From assembly GCA_003279845.1 (NCBI GenBank), contig QCGP01000002.1, forward strand, positions 62,001-126,000: a stretch of DNA of 64,000 nucleotides. The letters run 5' to 3'. This document shows, piece after piece, positions 56,847-63,948 of the stretch (position 1 is the first letter of the stretch; each line of letters opens with the position of its first letter). The translations under genes and the position numbers were made by a program. Origin of the DNA: Prochlorococcus sp. AG-388-F11 (GTDB taxonomy: Bacteria > Cyanobacteriota > Cyanobacteriia > PCC-6307 > Cyanobiaceae). A model generated the notes under the pieces. That model was given only the letters and a program-made list of their open reading frames with translations. It had not been told where the DNA came from and searched no databases.

Positions 56847-57902
56847 CTATTTTAATAACTCTACTGCTACGACAAGATTTCCTAATAAACCGTTCAAAAT
56901 ATTTAGCTGTTCTTTACTACCAAATGCTATTAAAACCTGACCTGGCTGAAGTATGAAATTACCGCCAGGATTAGTGAACAACTTTTCATTTTCTTTAATC
57001 GCTAAGATTTTTGCACCGCTTTTTTTACCTATTCCAAGTTCAGAAAGTGATCTTTTCTCTGCAGTTTCAAAAAGACTAATATCATTACTTAATTCAAATT
57101 CTTCAATCTCACATTCACTTCCTGCTAAAAGATCTAGAAAATCTATGGCTATTGGCCTTAGAGCCATTGATGCCATTGCTCTTCCAGCTGCGATATAAGG
57201 ACTAACAACTATACTTGCCCCAGCCAATCTCAACTTACTTGCAGCTTCTTCAGTTCCAGCCCTTGCTATTACTCTTATAGAACTTCTTATGCCTTTAGCA
57301 CTTAAAACTACATATAAATTTGCAGCATCATTAGGTAAGGTAACGACCAAACTTTTGCATTTTTCTAATCCTGCCAGTTTTAAAGTCTCATCAAGAGTCG
57401 CATCAGCACAAAGCACTTCTAAACCATTTTCTTCAGCAATCTTTTTTCTATCTTCGTCACTCTCAACAACGATAATTGGAATATTTTGCGTTTTTATTTG
57501 GTTAGATATTTCCTGACCTACTCTCCCATATCCACACAAAATTACATGATTTTCCATTTTTCTAAGAATTCTTTTAAAACGTAATTCGTTTACTCTTTGA
57601 AAATAGCCGGATTCGAATAATCTAACAGCTTTTTGAAAGGTAAATTGAATAAAGATCAATCCGCCAACGATTACTAAAACAGTTACGATTCTGCCTTCAG
57701 GACTTAAAGGTTGAACTTCTCCAAAACCAATAGTGGTTATTGTGATCAGAACCATCCATAAGCAATCACTCCATTCCCATCCTTCTGTTATTCGATAGCC
57801 AATTGCACCTAAAAAAAACAGAAAGAATAAAGAATAAATAAGACCAAACCAAGGCCTTAAATAGTCTTTAATAAAATAGAACTCAAATAATCTAAGCTTC
57901 AT
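56847..57902 (-). CDS. two-TM potassium channel with RCK domain
   Basis: The 351-aa protein has two TMs (~18-36, ~73-90) around a pore loop with filter TTIGFGE (56-62) and a cytosolic RCK/TrkA-N domain (CGYGRVGQEIS, 123-133) with a TrkA-C part. It is MthK-like. The filter has Phe for Tyr and Glu for Asp compared with the usual TVGYGD. It may control membrane potential or K+ efflux. Confidence 0.88.
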   Translation of the reverse strand: MKLRLFEFYFIKDYLRPWFGLIYSLFFLFFLGAIGYRITEGWEWSDCLWMVLITITTIGFGEVQPLSPEGRIVTVLVIVGGLIFIQFTFQKAVRLFESGYFQRVNELRFKRILRKMENHVILCGYGRVGQEISNQIKTQNIPIIVVESDEDRKKIAEENGLEVLCADATLDETLKLAGLEKCKSLVVTLPNDAANLYVVLSAKGIRSSIRVIARAGTEEAASKLRLAGASIVVSPYIAAGRAMASMALRPIAIDFLDLLAGSECEIEEFELSNDISLFETAEKRSLSELGIGKKSGAKILAIKENEKLFTNPGGNFILQPGQVLIAFGSKEQLNILNGLLGNLVVAVELLK

Positions 57903-58085
57903 ATCCCTTATTATCGTTAACTATTCAAAAATTTCAAAAAAATTTTCTATTATGTTCCTAAAACTATTTATTTGTTTAAGTGAAATACATACTAACCAGG
58001 ATAATAATATTTATTTTCGTAGCTGTATGCATTAAACAAATGATTACTGTCTCAGGTCTTATTTAATACTTCATTAAAAATTAAT

Positions 58086-58217
58086 TTAAGGTTTTACTTG
58101 TACTGATTCAATTAGAAAATCAGAAGCTGCTTTTAACCAATCAGCGACTGTAAGACGAAGGTCAGGTTGAGAATATACAAGCGCGACAATAATTCCAACT
58201 AAAATTATCTTTACCAT
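58086..58217 (-). CDS. small protein with N-terminal hydrophobic segment (43 aa)
   Basis: The 43 residues open with a short hydrophobic stretch (VKIILVGIIVALVYS), followed by RLTVADWLKAASDFLIE and a QVKP tail. It resembles small picocyanobacterial membrane-associated proteins but I do not recognise it. Its ATG lies after a spacer that separates it from the DUF1499 gene. Confidence 0.55.
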   Translation of the reverse strand: MVKIILVGIIVALVYSQPDLRLTVADWLKAASDFLIESVQVKP

Positions 58218-58294
58218 GGCAATTCAAATATTCTTATGAATTAAAGCACAACTATTATGTAAAAAGAACCTTAAATTTATAAAAAATAGATTAA

Positions 58295-58693
58295 TTAAAA
58301 TTTCTCTAATTGATTAAACAAGTATTCCACTCTTCTTTGATTAACTCCTAAATCTGATTGGCCTAATCTTGCTGCAGATCTTATCTGAATAATCCCTTTA
58401 GATCTATCTACATAACTTCTAACGTCAAGCTTCAAAATTTCGAGGTTATCTGGAAATCTAAAAATTAAGCTTCTACAAACACCCCTCCAATAATTTCTAC
58501 CACTTTCAATAACTTCTGTACGAGGTAACCCTTCTGCCAGAGAAACAAGTTGAATGAACTTTTGATCAACATTTATTAGTTTCTTTTCTACTAAAACACT
58601 ATTTAATGGATTAGTTATTGGAGCAAGACCTTGGATGGAGGAAACCATATTTATAAAGAACGATGTAGATGTTCTAACCGATTTCGCATACAA
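58295..58693 (-). CDS. DUF1499-like protein
   Basis: The C-terminal half of this 132-aa protein matches DUF1499 (DVRSYVDRSKGIIQIRSAAR, LGQSDLGVNQRRVEYLF). The N-terminal cysteine-serine element typical of the family is missing; residues ~20-35 read SIQGLAPITNPLNSVL. It may be a shortened or diverged member. A possible signal or hydrophobic segment is weak. Function unknown. Confidence 0.75.
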   Translation of the reverse strand: MYAKSVRTSTSFFINMVSSIQGLAPITNPLNSVLVEKKLINVDQKFIQLVSLAEGLPRTEVIESGRNYWRGVCRSLIFRFPDNLEILKLDVRSYVDRSKGIIQIRSAARLGQSDLGVNQRRVEYLFNQLEKF

Positions 58694-58769
58694 AGTGAGA
58701 GAAAAAAGTAAATAATTTTCCGATAAAACTGATCTCTTTATAGAGATTCCTTATTTTGTGATCAAAATT

Positions 58770-58907
58770 CTAAAATTTGAGATTTTTTATTGTTTTTTTT
58801 GATAGAGATGGTTGCCTACTTTGTTTACTATTTAGATTCCTAACCCATAAAAAAACTCCAACAAACAAAAAAATTTCAACAATAATTCCAACCTTTATTA
58901 AACTCAT
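58770..58907 (-). CDS. small single-pass membrane protein (45 aa)
   Basis: One TM (IKVGIIVEIFLFVGVFLWV, residues 4-22) is followed by a polar, basic tail (NSKQSRQPSLSKKTIKNLKF). The minus-strand frame fits small-subunit style better than the overlapping plus-strand frame, which lacks sense. Not recognised. Confidence 0.5.
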   Translation of the reverse strand: MSLIKVGIIVEIFLFVGVFLWVRNLNSKQSRQPSLSKKTIKNLKF

Positions 58908-59004
58908 TTTTTATCCTCTTTTTTTCTTGTTGGTGCCTTCTATGTATGGCACAAGGATATTTTGTAACAATTTTTTAAATGAACTTAACGGTTTCATATT
59001 CTAT

Positions 59005-59388
59005 TTATTTTCCTTTTCTCCACATACTCCTACCTTTCATTAGATCCTCTATATTTGGCCAAGCTGCTATTAATTCTTTAAGGGCCTTTCTATTAGGAGT
59101 ATAGAAAACACATGACAATGCACTTATTACATAAAGTATGAACCATAACTTACTTTCTGAATAAGCTAAAAACAAAGAGAAAAGAAAACTTCCAATAAAG
59201 AAAAAGAAAAATGATCTATTTAATATCTCTAATGGAGTTCTTTTAAGTCTGTAAAATTTATTCTTTTTTTTGTCTGGTTCAGTATCTTTCAGGAATTTAC
59301 TCTCGTACGTATTAATTATTTCTTCTTCTAGAACTTTTTCATACTCTAAATTATCAATTGGATCGCTTTTATCCTTATTATTTATCAT
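59005..59388 (-). CDS. membrane protein of unknown function (127 aa)
   Basis: An acidic N-terminal 45 residues is followed by LKRTPLEILNRS and two TMs (~58-76 FFFFFIGSFLFSLFLAYS, ~80-96 KLWFILYVISALSCVFY), then RKALKELIAAWPNIEDLMKG. I do not recognise a named family. A 283-bp spacer of AT-rich DNA to the next gene holds nothing I can identify beyond its promoter. Confidence 0.65.
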   Translation of the reverse strand: MINNKDKSDPIDNLEYEKVLEEEIINTYESKFLKDTEPDKKKNKFYRLKRTPLEILNRSFFFFFIGSFLFSLFLAYSESKLWFILYVISALSCVFYTPNRKALKELIAAWPNIEDLMKGRSMWRKGK

Positions 59389-59671
59389 TGGTATCTATAA
59401 CGTACAAATATGGTAACTAATTTAAGGTATTTTAAAAAGTATCAAATTTTATCTGTTAACGGGAGCTATACGAACAAATCATGGTTTTGAAAATACTTCA
59501 AGATTGTCTTATTCATAAAAGATAAATTAGTCAAAATATTCTTTTTAATTTTCCCAAATCTTTCGGTCATTTAAAACAATCACTTCTATAAACTTCATAG
59601 CATTAATTAAATTGGGAGGCAATATCTAAATCTAGAGTTAAAATAGTTTAGAGATTTTAATAATAATCTAT

Positions 59672-59983
59672 ATGCAAAGGTATTTGATTTCCTACGAATT
59701 TACAGATGGCGAGGATCAAGAAGAAGGGGCAGAAATGCTAATTAATTGGTACGAATCAGGTGGTCCCCAAAACAGACCTGAAAACTATGAAGTTCACTCT
59801 TGGATTTTTATGGTTCAAAATGGGATTGGACATTCTGTAGTTAGTGCAGATTCACTTGAGACAATTTGGAAGCAATGGCACCCCTGGAGAAGGTTAATGG
59901 ATATAAGTATTCAGCCGTGTATGGATCTTGATGAGACAGTAGGATTATTTAAAAAACAAAAAATGAATACACGGATAGTCTAA
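59672..59983 (+). CDS. DUF3303-like protein (103 aa)
   Basis: The protein matches small cyanobacterial DUF3303-type sequences: QRYLISYEFTDG, INWYESGGPQNRPENYEVHS, IWKQWHPWRRLMDISIQPCM. It is soluble and single-domain. Function is unknown; the family looks like a dimeric alpha/beta barrel. It is preceded by a 283-bp gene-free spacer. Confidence 0.7.
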   Translation: MQRYLISYEFTDGEDQEEGAEMLINWYESGGPQNRPENYEVHSWIFMVQNGIGHSVVSADSLETIWKQWHPWRRLMDISIQPCMDLDETVGLFKKQKMNTRIV

Positions 59984-60078
59984 AAGTATTTCTAACTTCT
60001 AAATATAAATTTATTTTTAGTAGCACCTAATACTACATACATATTTCACTGCGTTAAAAAGAATAAGATTAATTTTCC

Positions 60079-60273
60079 ATGATGAATGATTCTTATCACA
60101 TTTACTTCAAAGGAGAAATTCTTTTCAAGAATTTAAGTAAAGATGAATTTGAATTTGTTTGGGGAAAACTTTATACATCTTATATAAATGCCCTAAACAA
60201 AGAGCTAACCTACGAATTAATTAGCGAAAATAATATTATGGAGCCGGCCTTTAACCTTGAGCCATCTTACTAA
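60079..60273 (+). CDS. small protein of unknown function (64 aa)
   Basis: The product is acidic, with SYHIYFKGEILFKNLSKDEF and a helical EFVWGKLYTSYINALNKELT. It has no membrane segment. It follows the DUF3303 gene by 95 bp on the same strand, and its stop is beside a short tandem repeat. Confidence 0.55.
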   Translation: MMNDSYHIYFKGEILFKNLSKDEFEFVWGKLYTSYINALNKELTYELISENNIMEPAFNLEPSY

Positions 60274-60300
60274 ATCAAGAACTAAATCAAGAACTAAATC
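60269..60300. repeat. 2.7 copies of a 12-bp tandem repeat
   Basis: ACTAAATCAAGA is repeated at 60269-60280 and 60281-60292 with a partial third copy to 60300. It begins at the end of the 64-aa gene and lies in the convergent spacer before 60306. Probably slippage in simple sequence. Confidence 0.7.
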
Positions 60301-60305
60301 CTTGA

Positions 60306-60548
60306 TTATGAATAAAACAAGAAAAGCTGTCTTTCTTTTATTTTGAGGTGCTCTTTCTCTTCTTTAGTTATATCCAAAGCAATTTTATTTGCCTCAATTA
60401 CTACATTCGAACTATAAGTTTCAAAGTTTTCATCTCTTTTAAATAGGGCAACAATGCCAATATCTGTTATGAACCAGATAAAATGATCAGTTTCTCCAAT
60501 TGGCTCCTCTTTTAAAGAGTCAATAATCAAATCACAGGTTGAATCCAT
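60306..60548 (-). CDS. small protein of unknown function (80 aa)
   Basis: An acidic beta-rich start (DSTCDLIIDSLKEEPIGETD, FIWFITDIGIVALF) is followed by a charged helical end (TKEEKEHLKIKERQLFLF). No signal or membrane segment is clear. It shares strand and 21-bp spacing with the 78-aa gene upstream, so cotranscription is likely. Confidence 0.55.
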   Translation of the reverse strand: MDSTCDLIIDSLKEEPIGETDHFIWFITDIGIVALFKRDENFETYSSNVVIEANKIALDITKEEKEHLKIKERQLFLFYS

Positions 60549-60569
60549 TTAGTTGTTCTGTGAGGGATT

Positions 60570-60806
60570 TTAATTGCCCCCATTGCAATATCTTACGGCC
60601 TCAGATTTGGTACCACCATCTTCAATAATTTCTGCAACACATTTATTGAAAAGTTTAGACTCTTTTTTTACTGAACAGAATCCAAAAGCAATTGCAGCTA
60701 GAGCTATTGCGGATACGAAACTAGAACCAAGTTGTATAGAACCATAGGCGATCATAATATTTTTCCTTCCGGAACATTTTTTTGAATCTTTTTTTTCTTC
60801 AGTCAT
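60570..60806 (-). CDS. small membrane protein with four cysteines (78 aa)
   Basis: The protein has a charged N-terminus with one Cys, a hydrophobic stretch (MIAYGSIQLGSSFVSAIALA), AAIAFGFCSV, and a C-terminal helical part with two more cysteines (FNKCVAEI, VRYCNGG). The last two cysteines may pair. Not recognised. It starts the leftward pair 60806-60306; the gene-poor stretch begins upstream of it. Confidence 0.55.
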   Translation of the reverse strand: MTEEKKDSKKCSGRKNIMIAYGSIQLGSSFVSAIALAAIAFGFCSVKKESKLFNKCVAEIIEDGGTKSEAVRYCNGGN

Positions 60807-60899
60807 TTTAAATTTGAATTTAATTTAACCTATTTGATTAATTTTAGGTTTGAGAAATATTTCCATAGAGAAAACCGAATCAAGACTTAATTTAAACAG

Positions 60900-61007
60900 A
60901 TGAGACAAATTTTCAAAAATTCAAGATCCCTTTTATTTTTCTTAACTTTATTTGTCAATTTGATACATCATTCAAAAATAAATGTCTTAATTTTTTCTCA
61001 ACACTAG
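60900..61007 (+). CDS. doubtful small hydrophobic ORF (35 aa)
   Basis: RQIFKNSRSLLFFLTLFVNL forms a short signal-like stretch followed by SKINVLIFSQH. No ribosome-binding site or neighbour supports it. It lies in a 950-bp gene-poor stretch (60807-61754), otherwise holding the DnaA-box-like cluster, one small ORF and a nested dyad. Confidence 0.2.
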   Translation: MRQIFKNSRSLLFFLTLFVNLIHHSKINVLIFSQH

Positions 61008-61167
61008 TTTATAGAAAAGATCCTTTATACAAATATAAAAGTAATGATCCCACTGTCATAACAATAGATTATGATATCTTTTAAACTTTATTTAAATTTT
61101 TCTTGATGAGGTATTAATACTTAAAAACTATTCCAGAAAAGCTTGTTTTGATCATGCTCCCCGAGAG

Positions 61168-61278
61168 TTATCCACTTTTTTGCTGTTTTTCAACAGGGTT
61201 TTCCACAATATGTTGATTAAATTAAATCTTCTATGTGCAAAATAAAATATTTTCTCTTTTTAAAAAAATATTTCCACA
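61168..61278 (+). promoter_or_regulatory. cluster of DnaA-box-like 9-mers
   Basis: TTATCCACT (61168-61176), TTTTCCACA (61199-61207) and ATTTCCACA (61270-61278) are all in the same orientation in 111 bp. TTTTCCACA is the form common at cyanobacterial origins. A small hairpin (CTGTT/AACAG, 61183-61196) lies between the first two. No dnaN or dnaA is near, so this is more likely a DnaA-titration or regulatory cluster than oriC; a chance origin in AT-rich DNA is possible. Confidence 0.4.
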
Positions 61279-61338
61279 TTTTGTTTTCATGATCAGTAGG
61301 ATTCAATATGTCATTTTTTTAAAATTATTTTTAAACTT

Positions 61339-61464
61339 ATGAATCTCCATAAAATTAAAAAATATTCGACTTCTGAAATTCAAGAAAAACTTAAGAAATC
61401 AAAGTTAGATGTACTTACTAACGAAAATGATTTTTTAGTTAAAAATTTAAAAAAGGCTGGATAA
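61339..61464 (+). CDS. small basic helical ORF (41 aa)
   Basis: The 41 residues are Lys-rich (LHKIKKYSTSEIQEKLKKSK, VKNLKKAG) and soluble. Coding potential is modest. It is downstream of the DnaA-box-like cluster. From its end to 61631 I see only AT-rich DNA, then a nested dyad. Confidence 0.4.
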   Translation: MNLHKIKKYSTSEIQEKLKKSKLDVLTNENDFLVKNLKKAG

Positions 61465-61631
61465 TTTTTTGGATTTACCAAATTTTATTTTCTCAACAAA
61501 TCTATTAAACTTAAAATTAATTCTATATAAAAAATAATTTGTTTTTAAATACTTAAATTAGTTCATCAAATATAAATTTTCTATTAAAAATAAAAAATAG
61601 TCTACCTAACAATAAACATAAAAAAAAATAT

Positions 61632-61682
61632 CCGTTATATTATAAAGATCTCAATTTGAGATCAGATTAGAAATATAAACGG
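61632..61682. promoter_or_regulatory. nested dyad upstream of the zinc-knuckle gene
   Basis: The inner 17-bp element is GATCTCAA-T-TTGAGATC (61647-61663), a perfect dyad. An outer imperfect stem, CCGTTATATT (61632-61641) with AATATAAACGG (61672-61682), encloses it with one bulge. It lies 72 bp upstream of the zinc-knuckle gene. It could be an operator or a 5' UTR structure. Confidence 0.45.
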
Positions 61683-61754
61683 TAAATTCATAGGGTTATT
61701 TTAATTATTTATTGATTCCTTTTACCTAAATTTGAAAATAGTTTCAGTCAAAAG

Positions 61755-62006
61755 ATGAATACCCAAGAACTTAAAGTCAACTACAAAAAGCTTTTAAACA
61801 AAGCTGCTAAAGCCAACGGACGTAAAGAAACAGTTTTTTACTTAAATCGCGCTGCTAAAATCAAATCAAAACTTTACTCAAATATTAAAGTAAATTGCTT
61901 TAGATGTAATGGATTAGGTTTTCTAAGAATTTCATTAGATGAGACTAAAACGTGTTTATCTTGCTATGGAAAGGGTTTCTTAATTAGAGAAATTCAACAG
62001 GTTTAA
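61755..62006 (+). CDS. DnaJ-type zinc-knuckle protein (83 aa)
   Basis: The N-terminal ~40 residues are basic and helical (LKVNYKKLLNKAAKANGRKE). The C-terminal part has NCFRCNGLGFLRIS and TCLSCYGKGFLIRE, two CxxCxGxG knuckles that should bind one Zn. The knuckle region aligns with the 54-aa protein at 12-176, so the two are paralogs. Alone such domains bind unfolded protein or nucleic acid. Function unknown. Confidence 0.7.
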   Translation: MNTQELKVNYKKLLNKAAKANGRKETVFYLNRAAKIKSKLYSNIKVNCFRCNGLGFLRISLDETKTCLSCYGKGFLIREIQQV

Positions 62007-62024
62007 AACAAATTTAATTATTAA

Positions 62025-62171
62025 TGAAAGATCTCCTTCAAGCTCACAAAAAATTAATTAGAACAGTCAAAGAACAAATGGGATTTTCTGATTATGGGAT
62101 GTACTGGTTGGCTTTCATGGAAGGTGGGTTAACTATATGGTTGCTGGATAGAATATTTTTCCACTGGTTAA
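62025..62171 (+). CDS. small membrane-associated protein (48 aa)
   Basis: Basic start (KDLLQAHKKLIRTVKEQMGF) then a hydrophobic stretch (YGMYWLAFMEGGLTIWLL). It starts 18 bp after the zinc-knuckle gene on the same strand, so the two are probably cotranscribed. Not recognised. Confidence 0.55.
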
Positions 62172-62269
62172 AGTTTTAATTCTGATTTGTATCAAAAAAA
62201 TGCAGCAGGTATTAAATTAATTTATTTATCAAAACCATTTGAAAAGTTGTAGCATAGTAGAAAACAAAT

Positions 62270-62497
62270 ATGCAATTACTGGGATTAATTCTTCTGCTAG
62301 CTAGTAGCTGGTACTTATGGAAATTAACATCAAACTTTCTAGATGAACCAACAAAAAAAGAACTGACAAATAGTTTTAATAATCTTAAAAATAAATTTTC
62401 TGAGGGGAAACAAAATTTTTCTAAAGCAAAAATAAGTGAAGCTTGGGAAAAATACAAAGAAGATGGTGGAGCCTTATCTAATAAAGACAAAAGCTAG
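62270..62497 (+). CDS. small membrane-anchored protein (75 aa)
   Basis: An N-terminal TM (LLGLILLLASSWYLWKL) is followed by a charged, helical soluble part (LTNSFNNLKNKFSEGKQNFS). Its stop TAG overlaps the GTG start of the next gene as TAGTG, so these two are coupled. Not recognised. Confidence 0.6.
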   Translation: MQLLGLILLLASSWYLWKLTSNFLDEPTKKELTNSFNNLKNKFSEGKQNFSKAKISEAWEKYKEDGGALSNKDKS

Positions 62498-62751
62498 TGG
62501 ATTTTTTTATTATTACAAGTCTCACTAAAGATATTTCTAGAATTGATCTAGTTGGTATTTTGATTGGTCATTTAATTTTTGGTGTTGCATTGACACAGCT
62601 TTTAGATTGGACGTGGCTTAAGAACCTTATGAGTGAGGAAGATAAAAAAAGGATGCTTAAAAGTTATACATGGAAAGACTTATTAGTTGATGGAGCAATT
62701 GTTACGGTAATTCTAGGAATAATCTTTTTAATAATTAGCATTTTTCTATAA
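62497..62751 (+). CDS. small two-TM membrane protein (84 aa)
   Basis: GTG start overlaps the previous stop. Two TMs (~17-36 LVGILIGHLIFGVALTQLLD, ~64-83 LVDGAIVTVILGIIFLIISI) flank a charged loop (MSEEDKKRMLKSYTWKDLL). A small two-helix membrane protein of unknown function. The next gene follows with no gap. Confidence 0.6.
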   Translation: MDFFIITSLTKDISRIDLVGILIGHLIFGVALTQLLDWTWLKNLMSEEDKKRMLKSYTWKDLLVDGAIVTVILGIIFLIISIFL

Positions 62752-62856
62752 ATGAACGTAACTTACATCCTTTTAGTTTTTTTAATGTTATCAATTGTGC
62801 TTTTCTCTCAAATAATCAATTCCCCCGACAAAAATCAAAATGACAGAAGTTACTAG
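62752..62856 (+). CDS. tiny membrane peptide (34 aa)
   Basis: One TM (YILLVFLMLSIVLFSQII) with a short polar tail. It starts directly after the stop of the two-TM gene. Its last 17 bases overlap the next gene in another frame. Coupled small membrane proteins in series argue that it is real. Confidence 0.5.
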   Translation: MNVTYILLVFLMLSIVLFSQIINSPDKNQNDRSY

Positions 62857-62941
62857 CAACTCCTCAACTGGGTGGTATTTAATCGCTTTGGTAAGCACTT
62901 TATCATTTTTAGCCTTAGTATACTTTGGCAAAAAAAGATAG
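62840..62941 (+). CDS. tiny membrane peptide (33 aa)
   Basis: TEVTSNSSTGWYLIALVSTL is followed by the end of one TM (SFLALVYFG) and KKR. It overlaps the previous gene by 17 bp in a different frame. It completes a run of five small rightward genes (62025-62941). Confidence 0.55.
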   Translation: MTEVTSNSSTGWYLIALVSTLSFLALVYFGKKR

Positions 62942-62978
62942 ATTATATTTTGAAAGACTATTTAAATTCATAAAAAAA

Positions 62979-63005
62979 GCTCTGCAACTACTTGAGATGC
63001 AGAGC
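62979..63005 (-). terminator. strong hairpin with minus-strand T-run
   Basis: GCTCTGCA (62979-62986) and TGCAGAGC (62998-63005) form a perfect 8-bp stem with an 11-nt loop. Read leftward, seven T follow directly, as in an intrinsic terminator. Read rightward there is no T-run. It may end minus-strand transcription from 63.1 kb, or also act at the end of the rightward small-gene run. Confidence 0.65.
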
Positions 63006-63043
63006 ATATAATTCCTAAATGATTTATTTATATAAATCTATTT

Positions 63044-63181
63044 ATGATAAAACCTTTTTTCTTAATTAAAGAAAAAGAGACCGATGAATGTGATGAAGAT
63101 ACTGAATTCACGGTCCCTTTAGTAACCGTAATTTTCGGTAGATACGACAATGAATCACCTCCTTTACTAATGTTTTTTTAA
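63044..63181 (+). CDS. possible small acidic protein (45 aa)
   Basis: The frame gives IKPFFLIKEKETDECDEDTE, FTVPLVTVIFGRYDNESPPL and ends LMFF. Codon choice suits this AT-rich genome better than the opposite strand, where a 40-codon TTG frame (63150-63028) uses rare codons but has a perfect AGGAGGTGAT seven bases upstream. No ribosome-binding site precedes this plus-strand ATG. It is uncertain which strand is used. Confidence 0.4.
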   Translation: MIKPFFLIKEKETDECDEDTEFTVPLVTVIFGRYDNESPPLLMFF

Positions 63182-63282
63182 AGATAACTAAAAGAATTAA
63201 ACAAGGAAAGAAATTCGTATAAAACTTAAAAGTTTTTTAACAAATTATCGATATAAATCTCTTCAATACAAAGGTAAAGATA

Positions 63283-63948
63283 TTACCATGGCAAAACTTC
63301 TCCGTTGGCGTGCCAAAACATACCTGATTCTTTTTTATTTAAAGAATCAATACGTTTTAAAAGGCCATTTACTGATTCTTCAGGACTAATTCCATTTTTT
63401 GTAAAGCCAGTCATTCTTGTACTGACTAATCCAGGATGCAAAATAGCTATATAAATATCTTCTTTTGATAGATCTATAGAAAGTGACTTTGCTGCCATGG
63501 ACAAGGCCACTTTAGACATCCTATAACCATAAGAACTTCCAGATGTATTATCTTCAATAGATCCCATTCTACTTGTGATAAATGCCACTTTAGAAGGTCT
63601 TTTTAAAAGATGTTTAAGTGCTTTAGTCATATATATTGGGCTCAATGCATTGACTTCAAATTGACGCAAAATACTTTTTTTATCAAAGTTTTCGAAAGAG
63701 TTAAATTCATAAATTCCTGCATTATGAATTAAGCAATCTAAATTAACTCCAGATAATTTTTTACACAAATTTGTTATCGACTCATTAGAAGAAATCTCTA
63801 TATTCTCTTCAAATCTCACTCCTAAATCTCTAAGTTCTTTTGAAGCTTTCCTACATGTTGCAATTACATTATCGCCCCTCTTATGAATTTGCCTACATAA
63901 TTCTAATCCAATACCCCTATTTGATCCTGTAATTAGATAAGTTTGCAT
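63283..63948 (-). CDS. short-chain dehydrogenase/reductase
   Basis: The 221-aa SDR has the cofactor motif TGSNRGIG (7-14), NAG at 75-77, a Ser at 125 and the catalytic Y141-x3-K145 (SYGYRMSK), then HPGLVSTRMTG. It is a classical C-factor-like SDR using NAD(P)H; the substrate cannot be told. It is leftward; the next gene to the left on this strand, if any, is the 40-codon frame at 63.1 kb. Confidence 0.9.
   Translation of the reverse strand: MQTYLITGSNRGIGLELCRQIHKRGDNVIATCRKASKELRDLGVRFEENIEISSNESITNLCKKLSGVNLDCLIHNAGIYEFNSFENFDKKSILRQFEVNALSPIYMTKALKHLLKRPSKVAFITSRMGSIEDNTSGSSYGYRMSKVALSMAAKSLSIDLSKEDIYIAILHPGLVSTRMTGFTKNGISPEESVNGLLKRIDSLNKKESGMFWHANGEVLPW

Noticed and set aside
62157-62165. 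TTTTCCACT, another DnaA-box-like 9-mer
   Set aside because: It is isolated within the 48-aa coding gene and is explained by coding.
63155-63166. TCACCTCCTTT resembling the 3' end of 16S rRNA
   Set aside because: It is only a short match and is better read as an anti-Shine-Dalgarno complement of a minus-strand ribosome-binding site or as coding for PPL; no rRNA lies here.
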